64,000 bases of DNA from assembly GCA_030431825.1 (NCBI GenBank), contig JAUIIJ010000028.1, positions 1-64,000 on the forward strand, given 5' to 3'. How positions within the stretch are numbered: the first letter of the stretch is position 1; each line of letters opens with the position of its first letter. Made by a program: the position numbers and the translations under genes. The notes below the pieces were generated by a model. That model made no database searches. It worked only from the letters and a program-made list of their open reading frames with translations, and had not been told where the DNA came from. The stretch is from Alphaproteobacteria bacterium. GTDB lineage: Bacteria; Pseudomonadota; Alphaproteobacteria; Rhodobacterales; Rhodobacteraceae. Of the stretch, positions 8,641 through 17,742 are shown piece by piece.

Positions 8641-10191
8641 TCAGCGCAGCGCAACCTCGAGCAACTGCGCCGGACTCATGTCGGGGCGTGCCTCGTAAGT
8701 CGCGAGATCCTCCCAGAACCGCTCGAGCGTGCGCAGGGTGTTCTTGCGATCAGAGAGCGCAAGCTCTTCGTGCAGCACACCATATGCGGCCTTGCGGTCC
8801 GCCGCTTCGATATCCGTCGCCAAGGTATCCAATGCCGCGCGAAAAGACAGCAGATAGGTCGATTGCACGTGGCGCATCTGCTTGATTTCGGCAACATGCT
8901 TTTCGACCTGCCGGCCATAGAGCGCACTGTTGTCGCCGGCACGCTGAAGGTCGACAAGCATCCGGATATTGCTCGCCTTGCTGGTTATGTCTGCGGCGTT
9001 CTCGTCAAGAGACTCGACGAATACCGCACCGGCGAGCAGGGTTGCCCGTGCCGATTGCTGCAACGCGGTCTGGGTCCGGTCGCGGGCACGCCGGAATTCG
9101 AGCTTGAGATCGTTCAGTTCGTCGCGGCGTCTCGGGTCGATTTCGGCCTCGATCAACGTCGTGATACGGGCGACCGGGTCCGCGTCGGTATCGACCGCGT
9201 CGGCATTGGCCAGCTCCATCCAGCGCTCGCGAATGCGGTTCAACCTCTGATCGCTCGTCGCGATCGGGGCCGCAAGAACCAGGCGCAGACCAAAGGTTTC
9301 GCCACGCAGTGGTGTGCCCTTGTCGATATCATAGGGCGGGTATTCGGTCCTCTGCGCGCTGTAAATCTGTTCGGCCGTGGACAGCACCGATCCCCCGCGC
9401 GTGACAATGCCCCCCACCTGCCCTCCGGACCGCCCCACCGCGTTCAGGCGAAAGGGCTCGAGCATGAGCTCCTCGGCATTTCCGTAGACATCGAACAAAC
9501 CCAGCGGGTTCGGCTTGCGCAGGCCCACAGGCCCCAGCTTTCCGCGAGACGAGCCGCCGCCCTGAAAAAGCGCATATTCCCGCAGGTCGCCATTGCCAAA
9601 GAACAGCGGCGCGGGAAACAGAGTGGCATCCACCCGCGCGCCACCACGCGTCGCATATTCCCATTCCGCCTCGGTCGGCAGGCGCAGGAAGCCGGGAACG
9701 CCATCGGCGCGGGGCACGCGATCGGCCGCGTTCTGTAGCAGCCATTCGTTGTAGCGCTGCGCCAGCGCCGCCGCATCAAGCCAGCCAAGCCCGCCCTGCG
9801 CCAGCCGGTCTGCGCGGTTGGGCGGCTCGCAATCGCCCATCAATACCCGGTACTGGCCCCGAGTGAGCTCATAGCGGGCGACGAAATAATGCGTGGTCCC
9901 GGTGGTTTCGTCGAGAAACGGGCCGCGCAGATAGGCGGGCAGCAGATAATCGGAATACCCGGTCTGATCCCCGGACTGGCCCAGCCTGACCCGGCGGTCG
10001 GCCAGAGGATCGTTGGCCTCGACCGGAACATTGACCTGTTGAAATGCCATCGCCGCGCCGCAGGGCATGGGCAGCATCAGGTCGGCCGGGGCAGTTTCGA
10101 ACGCCGGATCGACCAGATCACGCGGCCAGGATTCCTGCGCCGCAAGCGGCGATGCCAGGAGCGTCCAACAGGCCAGCAGCCAGAGGCGCAT
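8641..10191 (-). CDS. Secreted formylglycine-generating-enzyme-like (SUMF1/FGE-sulfatase) protein, last gene of srf operon
   Basis: 516 aa from the ATG at 10191, only 2 bp after the permease stop. A Sec signal peptide (MRLWLLACWTLLASPLAA, cleavage before QES) sends it to the periplasm. Residues about 40-310 form an FGE-sulfatase/C-type-lectin-like fold: YELTRGQYRVLMGDC, RLPTEAEWEYATRGG, NPLGLFDVYGNAEELM and FGLRLVLA are the landmark motifs. I do not see the cysteine pair that genuine FGE uses for copper-dependent oxidation near the C-terminal end of the domain, so it is more likely a binding fold, as in many PvdO/SUMF1-like proteins. The final ~200 residues are predicted helical (many RxxxLxxL patterns) and unassigned. 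It may be the periplasmic sensor or effector of the machine encoded upstream. Confidence 0.75.
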   Translation of the reverse strand: MRLWLLACWTLLASPLAAQESWPRDLVDPAFETAPADLMLPMPCGAAMAFQQVNVPVEANDPLADRRVRLGQSGDQTGYSDYLLPAYLRGPFLDETTGTTHYFVARYELTRGQYRVLMGDCEPPNRADRLAQGGLGWLDAAALAQRYNEWLLQNAADRVPRADGVPGFLRLPTEAEWEYATRGGARVDATLFPAPLFFGNGDLREYALFQGGGSSRGKLGPVGLRKPNPLGLFDVYGNAEELMLEPFRLNAVGRSGGQVGGIVTRGGSVLSTAEQIYSAQRTEYPPYDIDKGTPLRGETFGLRLVLAAPIATSDQRLNRIRERWMELANADAVDTDADPVARITTLIEAEIDPRRRDELNDLKLEFRRARDRTQTALQQSARATLLAGAVFVESLDENAADITSKASNIRMLVDLQRAGDNSALYGRQVEKHVAEIKQMRHVQSTYLLSFRAALDTLATDIEAADRKAAYGVLHEELALSDRKNTLRTLERFWEDLATYEARPDMSPAQLLEVALR

Positions 10192-10193
10192 CG

Positions 10194-11390
10194 TCACGCC
10201 CCCTCTCGCAGGACGCTCGCGGGGTCGAGCCGTTGTGCCGACCAGGCCGCGATCCCCGCCGCGCCGAGCACCAGCACAAGAACGCCGATGCAAATCGCGA
10301 TCCCCTGCCAGAGCGGGATCAATGTCAGCGGTGCGCCGCCCGGCAGACCCTGACCGAACATCGCCTCTGCGATGCGCCCGGCCCCGAGATAGAGCAGGAA
10401 TGAGACGACAAGTCCAAAAACCGAGGTGATCAGCGCCTGTATCACCGGAAACAGCGCCAGCACATGTCCGGGAACGCCCAACAGTGCAATTCCGGCTAGC
10501 ACCACCTTCTTGCGGCTGACATCCGACCAGAAGCCGAGCACCAGTGCCGCACCCAGGCCCAGGGCCGCAAGCGCGGCGGTAAGTCCGAGGGCCAGGTTCA
10601 ACTTGCGGCCCAGCCCCAGCAGGCTCTCGATCTCACGCGTGCGGGCGGAGGTTCCGATCGACAGATGGTCCTCGATGCGCGCCTGCAACGCCGCGACATC
10701 CTCAAGACGTCGGGCATAGACGCGAACGCCTTCGTATGACGGGATCCGCTCGGCCAGATCGCGGGTGCCGGTGATGCCGTATTCCGGCAGGCTATAGGAG
10801 TCGTAAAACGCCTCGATCAGATCCAGCATCCCGAACGGCACCAGAACCGCGCGCCCGGCAACGGCCGTTTCGGGCAGGACGGCCGCCACCGTGACGGGCA
10901 GGACCAGCTGCCTTGGCCGGCCCTCGGCCTGGCTGATCAATTGCAGTCCGATACCGGCCTGCAGATCGAGCTGCGCGGCCAATTGCGCGCTGACGGCCAC
11001 CGTTTTGCCACTCACGCGTACCCCATCCGGCAGGGTGGGATCGCCCTCGCCCGTTGGTACGACCAGCGCCGGGCGCATGCGACGCCCCCCCTCGGCACGC
11101 ACATTCATGAAATCGAACTGGCCGCGCACCTTGGGCGTCATGAACGCGATCTCGGGCCAATCGCGCAGCGGCGACAGATCACTGTCCACGAACGACGCGT
11201 TGCCCTGTGTGTCGATCTGAAGGGTCGCTGGATCCGCCATCATCTCCCCGACCAGCGCCGCATACACACCGTTCTTCACTCCCAGCAAAACGAGCAGCGG
11301 CACAAGAATGCCAACCATGATCGCCACGTTACAGAACAGGAAGAACCGGTCACGCATCAGGTCGCGCCATGCAAGGCTCGCGATCAGCAT
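10194..11390 (-). CDS. ABC transporter permease, FtsX/LolC/MacB-like
   Basis: 398 aa. Topology is that of the type VII ABC (MacB/LolCDE/FtsX) family: one membrane span near the N-terminus (FFLFCNVAIMVGILVPLLVLL), a large periplasmic domain of about 220 residues, then three spans (around LGLTAALAALGLGAALVLGF, VIQALITSVFGLVVSFLLYL and GIAICIGVLVLVLGAAGIAA). It ends RLDPASVLREGA, a typical FtsX-family tail. Such permeases move lipoproteins or transmit mechanical signals to periplasmic partners rather than import small solutes. The ATG at 11390 overlaps the ATPase gene by 7 bp. Confidence 0.85.
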   Translation of the reverse strand: MLIASLAWRDLMRDRFFLFCNVAIMVGILVPLLVLLGVKNGVYAALVGEMMADPATLQIDTQGNASFVDSDLSPLRDWPEIAFMTPKVRGQFDFMNVRAEGGRRMRPALVVPTGEGDPTLPDGVRVSGKTVAVSAQLAAQLDLQAGIGLQLISQAEGRPRQLVLPVTVAAVLPETAVAGRAVLVPFGMLDLIEAFYDSYSLPEYGITGTRDLAERIPSYEGVRVYARRLEDVAALQARIEDHLSIGTSARTREIESLLGLGRKLNLALGLTAALAALGLGAALVLGFWSDVSRKKVVLAGIALLGVPGHVLALFPVIQALITSVFGLVVSFLLYLGAGRIAEAMFGQGLPGGAPLTLIPLWQGIAICIGVLVLVLGAAGIAAWSAQRLDPASVLREGA

Positions 11391-12100
11391 GACATCGGCC
11401 CCAGCCTGCTGGTCACCACCCCGTTTTCCGCCTGGGTGCCGAGCATGAGGCGCGGCATGCCAAAGCGCGCGATGCGCGCCGTGTCGTGACTGGACAGGAT
11501 CACGCCACACGCCTGTTCCGCCGCGGTGGCAAGCAGGAGTTCGAGCACCACGTCAGCCGAGTCGCTGTCCAGCGCCGCCGTCGGTTCATCGGCGATGACG
11601 AAGGGAGGACGGTGTGACAGGGCCCGTGCGATGGCCACGCGCTGGCGCTGACCTATAGACAAGGCAGCGGGCATCAATGCGGCGACATCGGCCAGCCCCA
11701 GCCGATCCTGCAAGGCCGCGCACCAATCCGCATCGACGCGCCCCGTCACGCGCTGCGGCAGGGCGATGTTATCGGCAACCGTCAGGAAGGGCATCAAGCC
11801 CCCCGTCTGGGGCACAAACCCGAATGTGCGCCCGCGCATCCGCGCGAGTTCCGGATTGCGCGCCCCCCTGCCCCAAAGCGCGGCCAGATCGCTACCATCG
11901 CAGGAAAAGCCGGTTCCCGCACCCGGCGGGCGCAACAGGCCGAGCAGTTCGAGCAGCAAGGTCTTGCCCGATCCGCTGGCTCCGGTGAGCGCCACCGCCT
12001 GTCCCGGATCAAGCGCGAGCCGGTCAACATGCAGCCGGAACGCACGGTCGCCATCGCGCAGTTCGATCAGCCCGTCGGTGAGGATCAATCCGCGCACCAC
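11384..12100 (-). CDS. ABC transporter ATP-binding protein, LolD/MacB-like
   Basis: 238 aa with a GTG start at 12100. Walker A is GASGSGKT (about 40-47), the Q-loop lies in FGFVPQTGGL, the signature reads LSIGQRQRVAIARAL (variant of LSGGQ), Walker B is FVIADEPTAALD and the H-loop is ILSSHD. The partner permease is the overlapping next gene. Signature spacing and the PTAALD box are typical of the LolD/MacB/FtsE group. Context says it powers an envelope function of the Srf cluster. Confidence 0.9.
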   Translation of the reverse strand: MVRGLILTDGLIELRDGDRAFRLHVDRLALDPGQAVALTGASGSGKTLLLELLGLLRPPGAGTGFSCDGSDLAALWGRGARNPELARMRGRTFGFVPQTGGLMPFLTVADNIALPQRVTGRVDADWCAALQDRLGLADVAALMPAALSIGQRQRVAIARALSHRPPFVIADEPTAALDSDSADVVLELLLATAAEQACGVILSSHDTARIARFGMPRLMLGTQAENGVVTSRLGPMSC

Positions 12101-12105
12101 CGCCC

Positions 12106-14046
12106 CTATGGCAATACGTCAAACGGCATCGCGAACACGTATTCGCCATCCGGCGCGCCGTCGTAGAGCGCGGTCCATACCTCGGGATCGAGCAGCCACT
12201 TGCGATATTGCACCAGCTTTTGCCGCATCCCGTCCAGAATGGCCCGCCGGTTCATCGCGCTCTGCCCCCAGCGTTCCTCGGTGGTCAGCATCAGCTGGCT
12301 CTCATAGGGCAGATCGTCGAGAAATTCGAGCGCCCCGCCCAGCGTGTCGCTTTCGGTATTGATCAGCCTGTCGGGGTTCTGCGCCATCCGCGCGACCACA
12401 TCGCGCACCTGGGTGAAAAAGCTGGCGGCATCCTCGGCATCGCGACTCTGCTCGCCCAGCGTCAGAAGTTGCGACAGCAGGTCGGCCATCGTCGCCATTT
12501 CGTTCTTGGTCACCAGCAGCCGGGGTTCGATCGCAAGTTTCGTCGGCTCTTCGATCGCCTTTTCCGAAACCCATCCCTCGATCACATCCGGTGCCTGGGT
12601 GTCGCGCAGTCGCCCGAGATAGGCCAGTTGCAGCGCGAGACCGAGATTGACCATCTCCTGCCCCGAGTCCTCTGGCGACAAGACCGGCCTGTCATCGCGT
12701 GCAACCCGGATCACGTCGGTGATACCGGTGACCAGCCGCGTAACCGAGTCCTGAAGCGCCTGAGGCGAACCATCCGCGATCCCGTAATAGAACGTATCAT
12801 CGTGGAAGCGCGACAGATCACGATACTGCGCCGCGGCATAAGCATGTTGCGCACCACCCCCCGCAGGGGTTTGCAGGTGCAGGGTCATGATCGCAACACC
12901 CTTGTCCTGCGCGTCCCGTTGCAGCTCTCTCACACCGATCTGGCTGCGGGCGTTGGGGTCGCGCACATCCTTGGGGCCGGCATCGGTGATCAGGATCACG
13001 ATACGCGCATCGAAAGGATCCTGACCACCGCCGTCCCAATCGGTCAGATCGACCGCGTCCTCGACCCCTGCGAGGCTGTCTTCGTTGAAGCCCGGAGAAT
13101 TGGCCTGCGCCACCCGCGTGGCCGCGCGGATCGTGGCGACAACCGGGGTCTGGTCCTGGCGGCGTTGCAGCGGCAACAAGGTGCGGGTGCGATATTCCAG
13201 CTCGGGCGCCGCTTCGACGTTGTCGCGAAACGCCACAACGCCAAATTGCACCCGCTCGCCGATCTCGGTCCCCCGCAGATCGGCGATGACCTGCTCCACC
13301 GCCGCCTGCGTGCGCGCGATATAGGGGTCCATCGACTGCGTCGTGTCAAAGACGAACACGATGCCCGCATCAAAGCTGTCGGCCTGCGCCTGCGCCGGCT
13401 CGTCGGCCTCGCGCAACGGCACCGAGGCGACCTTCATCAAGAGGTTTTCCTCGTAGTTCAGCGGGTGCAGATCCTGCACGAAATCGAGGATCGGCATCAG
13501 GTACAGCCGGTCGACGATATTGACATATTCCGCCGGCTCCACGGCAACGACGCCGCGGGTGTCGCTCAGGCTGTCACTCGCCATTTCTTGCAGCATCTGC
13601 GCCTGCATGTCGCGCAGGGCTTCGTGTTCCATCAGCCCGCGAAGCCGCTCTTCGCTGTCGAAGATGAACTGGCGCTCGCGCCCGGCGCGATTGGTAAAGG
13701 CCGCAACGATATTCTGTTTCCACGGCACGGTCGCCCCGGCCCGAACCCACGCTTCGGGCCCGCCGTTGATCGACGGGCCGACCCGCAACCAGCCCGGTTG
13801 GACCTCGTAGACATAAAGGGGCTGAAACGCGGGATAGTCCCGCGACGGCGCCGCATCCGGCGCCGGATAGCCAAGCGCACCGGGACGGGTCAGAACCCGC
13901 TGATAGACCGTCTTGCGCCCCTCGACGAGCAGGGGCCGGTCCGCGCCCTGCGCCAGAACCCCGCCCGCCGCCACCAACGGCGCCAGCAGGATCAGACAGC
14001 CTGCGATGGCGGTGCGGAGACGAGCCCGGTCACGAACAGAAATCAT
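12106..14046 (-). CDS. Secreted von Willebrand factor A domain protein
   Basis: 646 aa from the ATG at 14046. A signal peptide (LRTAIAGCLILLAPLVAAGGVLA) is followed by an SH3-like segment (about 40-115, with PLYVYEVQPGWLRVGP), a helical segment, and a vWA domain from about residue 228. The MIDAS metal site is complete: FVFDTTQSM (Asp234, Thr236, Ser238) and a later ITDAGPKD aspartate. vWA domains bind protein partners through a divalent metal. The C-terminal 200 residues are helical. The gene overlaps its upstream neighbour by 17 bp and lies 5 bp before the ABC ATPase gene. Probably a periplasmic scaffold or ligand-binding part of the Srf machine. Confidence 0.85.
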   Translation of the reverse strand: MISVRDRARLRTAIAGCLILLAPLVAAGGVLAQGADRPLLVEGRKTVYQRVLTRPGALGYPAPDAAPSRDYPAFQPLYVYEVQPGWLRVGPSINGGPEAWVRAGATVPWKQNIVAAFTNRAGRERQFIFDSEERLRGLMEHEALRDMQAQMLQEMASDSLSDTRGVVAVEPAEYVNIVDRLYLMPILDFVQDLHPLNYEENLLMKVASVPLREADEPAQAQADSFDAGIVFVFDTTQSMDPYIARTQAAVEQVIADLRGTEIGERVQFGVVAFRDNVEAAPELEYRTRTLLPLQRRQDQTPVVATIRAATRVAQANSPGFNEDSLAGVEDAVDLTDWDGGGQDPFDARIVILITDAGPKDVRDPNARSQIGVRELQRDAQDKGVAIMTLHLQTPAGGGAQHAYAAAQYRDLSRFHDDTFYYGIADGSPQALQDSVTRLVTGITDVIRVARDDRPVLSPEDSGQEMVNLGLALQLAYLGRLRDTQAPDVIEGWVSEKAIEEPTKLAIEPRLLVTKNEMATMADLLSQLLTLGEQSRDAEDAASFFTQVRDVVARMAQNPDRLINTESDTLGGALEFLDDLPYESQLMLTTEERWGQSAMNRRAILDGMRQKLVQYRKWLLDPEVWTALYDGAPDGEYVFAMPFDVLP

Positions 14047-15070
14047 CAAAGGCCCCTCTCGCCAAGGTCGCGTTGTCACTGGCCAGCCGCGCGCAGGCCT
14101 GCTCAAGCCGCGTGCGCGCCTCGCCGGACCCGGCGTCGCGCGCACGCGCATAATATTCGACCGCCTGCGCCGGATCATCCGAAAATGTCAGCCCGGTCAG
14201 GTTTTCGATGCGCGGATCGAGCGCCTCTGCGTCATAAAGCACCCCGAACAACAACAACGCATCCGCATCGTCCCGTGCGGCGGCCTCTTCCACGAGGCTC
14301 AGCGCGGTGTCCGGTTGCACGTCGGAACCGCAGGCGCGAATGGCTTCGGCGATGGCAACGAATCCACCATCGGTCGCCGCCAGCGTCTCGCGGGTGCAAG
14401 GCGCCGCCGGTTCCGCGACGACACGCGGCGCAGGCTCGGGGTCCGAGGCCGGTTCGGGCCTGAAATACCACACCAGCGCAGCCGCGATCAGAGCCGCCAG
14501 CAGCAGCACGAGCCAGAACCGGCCGCGCCGCGCGTCCGGCGCTTCGCCCGTGTCCTCGGGCTCTGTCAGATCGGGCAGTTCCGCGCTCTCGTCATCCTGC
14601 AGATCGTCATCACGCGTATCGTCATCCGGGTCGTCGATCGCGGCGGGCGCGACACGGCGGTCGATGAGTTCGACCCGCTTGCGCCCCACCGGTTGCAAGC
14701 CGCCCAGCATCGCGGCACCGGCGCGCGGCGGCACATCGTCGGGCCAGACGGTATCATGTACCTGATCGGCCAGCATGAAGCGCAGCGGCGCATATTCGCC
14801 AAGCTGATCGACGATCTCCGGCCCGATCCTGACCCAGTCGGCACCATCGTGACGATAGACCTCATAGGGGCCGAATTCGTGGCGTTCGCTCTGCCAGTGG
14901 GGCTCCGCGTCGCCGATGCCGTTTGCCTCTGGCGGCGCCAGCCAACGTTCCGCATAGGCGTCGAACACCGCAACCCGCACCGGTTCGTCCGCCAGGCTGT
15001 CGGCCTCCAGCTCAAGGAAGGCGTAGCCTCCGGCAGGTTCCTGCGGATCGGGATGTATCCGCATGCTCAT
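14030..15070 (-). CDS. Single-pass membrane protein with acidic cytoplasmic and Sel1-like periplasmic parts
   Basis: 346 aa; ATG at 15070 overlaps the srfC-like stop codon as ATGA. Residues 1-135 form a soluble domain I do not recognise (YEVYRHDGADWVRIGPE is its most distinctive part). A very acidic stretch follows at about 146-176 (DDPDDDTRDDDLQDDES), then one membrane span at about 185-203 (WLVLLLAALIAAALVWYF). After a proline-rich linker the C-terminal part has Cys225 and Cys about 247 and a Sel1/TPR-like end (DPAQAVEYYARARDAGSGEA). By orientation the N-terminal domain should be cytoplasmic, near SrfC, and the C-terminal part periplasmic, near the vWA protein. Confidence 0.7.
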   Translation of the reverse strand: MSMRIHPDPQEPAGGYAFLELEADSLADEPVRVAVFDAYAERWLAPPEANGIGDAEPHWQSERHEFGPYEVYRHDGADWVRIGPEIVDQLGEYAPLRFMLADQVHDTVWPDDVPPRAGAAMLGGLQPVGRKRVELIDRRVAPAAIDDPDDDTRDDDLQDDESAELPDLTEPEDTGEAPDARRGRFWLVLLLAALIAAALVWYFRPEPASDPEPAPRVVAEPAAPCTRETLAATDGGFVAIAEAIRACGSDVQPDTALSLVEEAAARDDADALLLFGVLYDAEALDPRIENLTGLTFSDDPAQAVEYYARARDAGSGEARTRLEQACARLASDNATLARGAFDDFCS

Positions 15071-17730
15071 GCGGCACGCGCTCCCGAGAGCGATGCGAGG
15101 ATCTCGCCAAGGCGCAGGTTCTGTTCGATATTGATTTCCCCGCCCACGCCATCCTTGGCATTCGCATGGGCCACCGCGTCCAGCGCAAAGACCCAATCGG
15201 TCCACATCTGTTCCGCCGTTGCCCGTGGTGTCGCGGGAAGGTTGTCCACGCTGTCCGCCGCAGGCGGCGCGCTGAAGATAGCCCTCGTACCACCATCCGG
15301 CGTCTGCACCTGAGGACGATCGCTTTCCGCAAGGTCGAGCATGCCCAGGGTCGAGACAAACCGGTTGATGCTTTCGGCTCCGAGGATCGCCGCAGGCTGT
15401 GCCTGTTTCTCGACCGTCAGTCCAAAATTGATCTCCTTCAGATCCGCTGCCGTATCCGGGCCCAGCCCGGTGCGCCGCGCCGCGTGGATCAGTTCGGCAA
15501 CCAGGTCGCCTGCCGTCGTATCGCCCAATCCATAGGCGCTGCGGCGGGCGCGGTCGTCGCGGAACTGCTTCATGCGGTCGATCCAGAGTTCGATCGCGGT
15601 TTCGGACTGGAACTGTTCCAGCGTCATGGTGCGCACGTCGGAGGTATCGGCGCTATCGGCTGGCTCGGGCGCCTCGCTGCGCGCAACCGGAGCCGGGCGC
15701 GCAGGCCGTCCGGGACGTTGCAGCACCGGCGCGCTGGCCGCCGCTCCGTTGGCGGCCCCCGCTGCGCTGACCGCGCTGGAAATCCGGATCGAGCTCGGCA
15801 CACGCGCGATGCGCCCCTCGATCTCGTCCTGATCGACCATCAGCGAGGCGAGCACAGCACCAAAGCGATGCCGGGACAATGCCTCTTCCAGATCGTCGAT
15901 GATGCGGCTTACCACCTGTTTCTTCTCTTCGATGCGGGTTTCGACATCGTCGGCCACGTGGAACGGGCTGAGCGCCTGTTTCAACTCCTGCCGCGCCTGA
16001 TCCAGTTGTGCCGCGATCTGGCGCAGTTTGCTGTCGGGCTTGCAAACCCGCTCGAGCGCGGAAATCAGATAGCCGACCCCGCCATCGTTCAGCGCCAGCG
16101 CCGCATCCCAGGCGGCGGCAGGATCGGAAAAATGCCGCTGGACCGCCGGGGCCGCCAGACACCCGGCACGCAGTTCGGCCATCCGCGATTGCTTGTCCGG
16201 TCGGATGCCGGTTTCGCGCTTGGCCGCGTCATACTCCATCAATCCGTCGACATAAAAATTGGGGTTCCTGAGCCAGAAGCAGTTCGAAAACGGCTGCCCC
16301 GGTGTCCACTCGCCGACCCAGTTGTCGCTGCCCCGGCCGAATTTTTCGAGCAGTGACGCCGCCATGCGCCGCTCGAACCGGGTTTCGTCCCCGCCCTGCG
16401 CCGCCGAGTCGCCCAGATGCTTGTCGAACTTGGTAAGCACCACGAACAGCACGCAATCGGTGCCTGCGCGCAGTTGCGGCGTCGCGCCATGCGTGGTGCC
16501 GATCCAGTTCTGCACCAATCCCGGCAGATCGACGGTCTCCATGTTGCTGTCCGGCACGCAGAGCAGCATCGAGGTGATTTCCTGGTTTTGCACGTAGCGG
16601 TCGAAAAGATAGGCGACCTTGCCGCGCAGCAGCAGTTCCGGCAGGATTTTCTCGGCACCACCGGCAAACGCCTTGCCAAGGTCCTGTTCGAAACGGTTGC
16701 GCGCGCCCGGAAAATCCAGCAGGTCGGTCTCGGCGAACATCGCCGAGGGCAAGGTCTGCATCGGCAGCACCAGTTCCGCCGCCAGACCGCAGAGAACCGA
16801 ACGCGGCAGGCTCACCGGCGCGCGCCCCTGTGCGACCACCGACAGCGGTGTCCCGTCCGCCTGGCCGGACAGGGTCTTGACGTCGATGATCGAGCTCTCG
16901 CGCGGAATGAGCGCATCGCGCCCGGCATAGACCTCTTGCGCATGTCCCAGTTGTGCAAGCGCATCCGACAGCCGCGCATAGAGGTCGGAAAACGCCTCGT
17001 GATTGCCCCAGAGCGGTGCCAGGAAGGCCGCACGGTCCGCGACACTCAGGTTCGGTACAATGGTCGCGGCCTCTTCCCAGAACGGTCGCAGGGCCACTGC
17101 ATAGGCTTCGCGTCCGAAGGCGGATTCGACATATTCGCCGATTTCATAGATGTCGTCATCGGTCATGCCCGGACAGGCTCCGGCGGCGCGCGCCTTGAAC
17201 CTGTCGAGATGCGCGGCGATCTCGCTGGGTTCGGGGCTGAGTTCCGAGCGATCTCCATCCATGAAGAAACTGTTGAGCAGGGTACGCACGATGTCGGCCT
17301 CGCTCAACAGGGTCAGCCGCACCGGAAACCCCTCGGGCGTCGGCGCACGGTCCATGGTGAACCGCGTGACAAGCCCGGTACTCTCGCCCTCGCCCTCGGG
17401 ATTGATCTCGCGGATGTAATCCAGCGGCCCGCCGGGCCCGTCGAAATCCGCGATCAACGGGCCGGACTCGGGCCGGGCGAGCACCGACACCAGAAACGAT
17501 TTGCCGGCCTGGCTGGGGCCGAACACGCTGACCGACATGCGCGTCTGCGCGGCACGGGCCAGACGGCGCGCGCGGCGCGCATTGCGGCGCATCATCTGCA
17601 CAAGCGACTTGGTTTCGACGCCGACGATATCGGCGTTTTCGGGGTCTTCGATCCACGCCTGTGCCCGCGCGGTCAGGTCCGCGAACGCGGTGCAGTCCGC
17701 CGACAGTTCTTGTTGCTCTTGTGCCGTCAT
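15067..17730 (-). CDS. SrfC-family putative virulence factor, P-loop NTPase
   Basis: 887 aa from the ATG at 17730, which has AGAGG 8 bp upstream; a GTG at 17739 is an alternative. The Walker A/P-loop GPSQAGKS sits at 71-78 after a basic helix (RRNARRARRLARAAQ). Further hallmarks of the SrfC (Virul_Fac) family are the DFPGARNRF region (switch-like DxPG), LFVVLTKFD (a TKFD-type guanine-specificity motif) and the NFYVDGLMEYD segment. These together suggest a GTPase fold, possibly dynamin/TRAFAC related. The middle has a coiled coil (QLDQARQELKQAL) and a proline/alanine-rich linker near residue 690. SrfC was named from Salmonella; its biochemical role is unknown. It follows the SrfB gene by 12 bp. 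Confidence 0.87.
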   Translation of the reverse strand: MTAQEQQELSADCTAFADLTARAQAWIEDPENADIVGVETKSLVQMMRRNARRARRLARAAQTRMSVSVFGPSQAGKSFLVSVLARPESGPLIADFDGPGGPLDYIREINPEGEGESTGLVTRFTMDRAPTPEGFPVRLTLLSEADIVRTLLNSFFMDGDRSELSPEPSEIAAHLDRFKARAAGACPGMTDDDIYEIGEYVESAFGREAYAVALRPFWEEAATIVPNLSVADRAAFLAPLWGNHEAFSDLYARLSDALAQLGHAQEVYAGRDALIPRESSIIDVKTLSGQADGTPLSVVAQGRAPVSLPRSVLCGLAAELVLPMQTLPSAMFAETDLLDFPGARNRFEQDLGKAFAGGAEKILPELLLRGKVAYLFDRYVQNQEITSMLLCVPDSNMETVDLPGLVQNWIGTTHGATPQLRAGTDCVLFVVLTKFDKHLGDSAAQGGDETRFERRMAASLLEKFGRGSDNWVGEWTPGQPFSNCFWLRNPNFYVDGLMEYDAAKRETGIRPDKQSRMAELRAGCLAAPAVQRHFSDPAAAWDAALALNDGGVGYLISALERVCKPDSKLRQIAAQLDQARQELKQALSPFHVADDVETRIEEKKQVVSRIIDDLEEALSRHRFGAVLASLMVDQDEIEGRIARVPSSIRISSAVSAAGAANGAAASAPVLQRPGRPARPAPVARSEAPEPADSADTSDVRTMTLEQFQSETAIELWIDRMKQFRDDRARRSAYGLGDTTAGDLVAELIHAARRTGLGPDTAADLKEINFGLTVEKQAQPAAILGAESINRFVSTLGMLDLAESDRPQVQTPDGGTRAIFSAPPAADSVDNLPATPRATAEQMWTDWVFALDAVAHANAKDGVGGEINIEQNLRLGEILASLSGARAA

Positions 17731-17742
17731 TCTCGTCACCTC

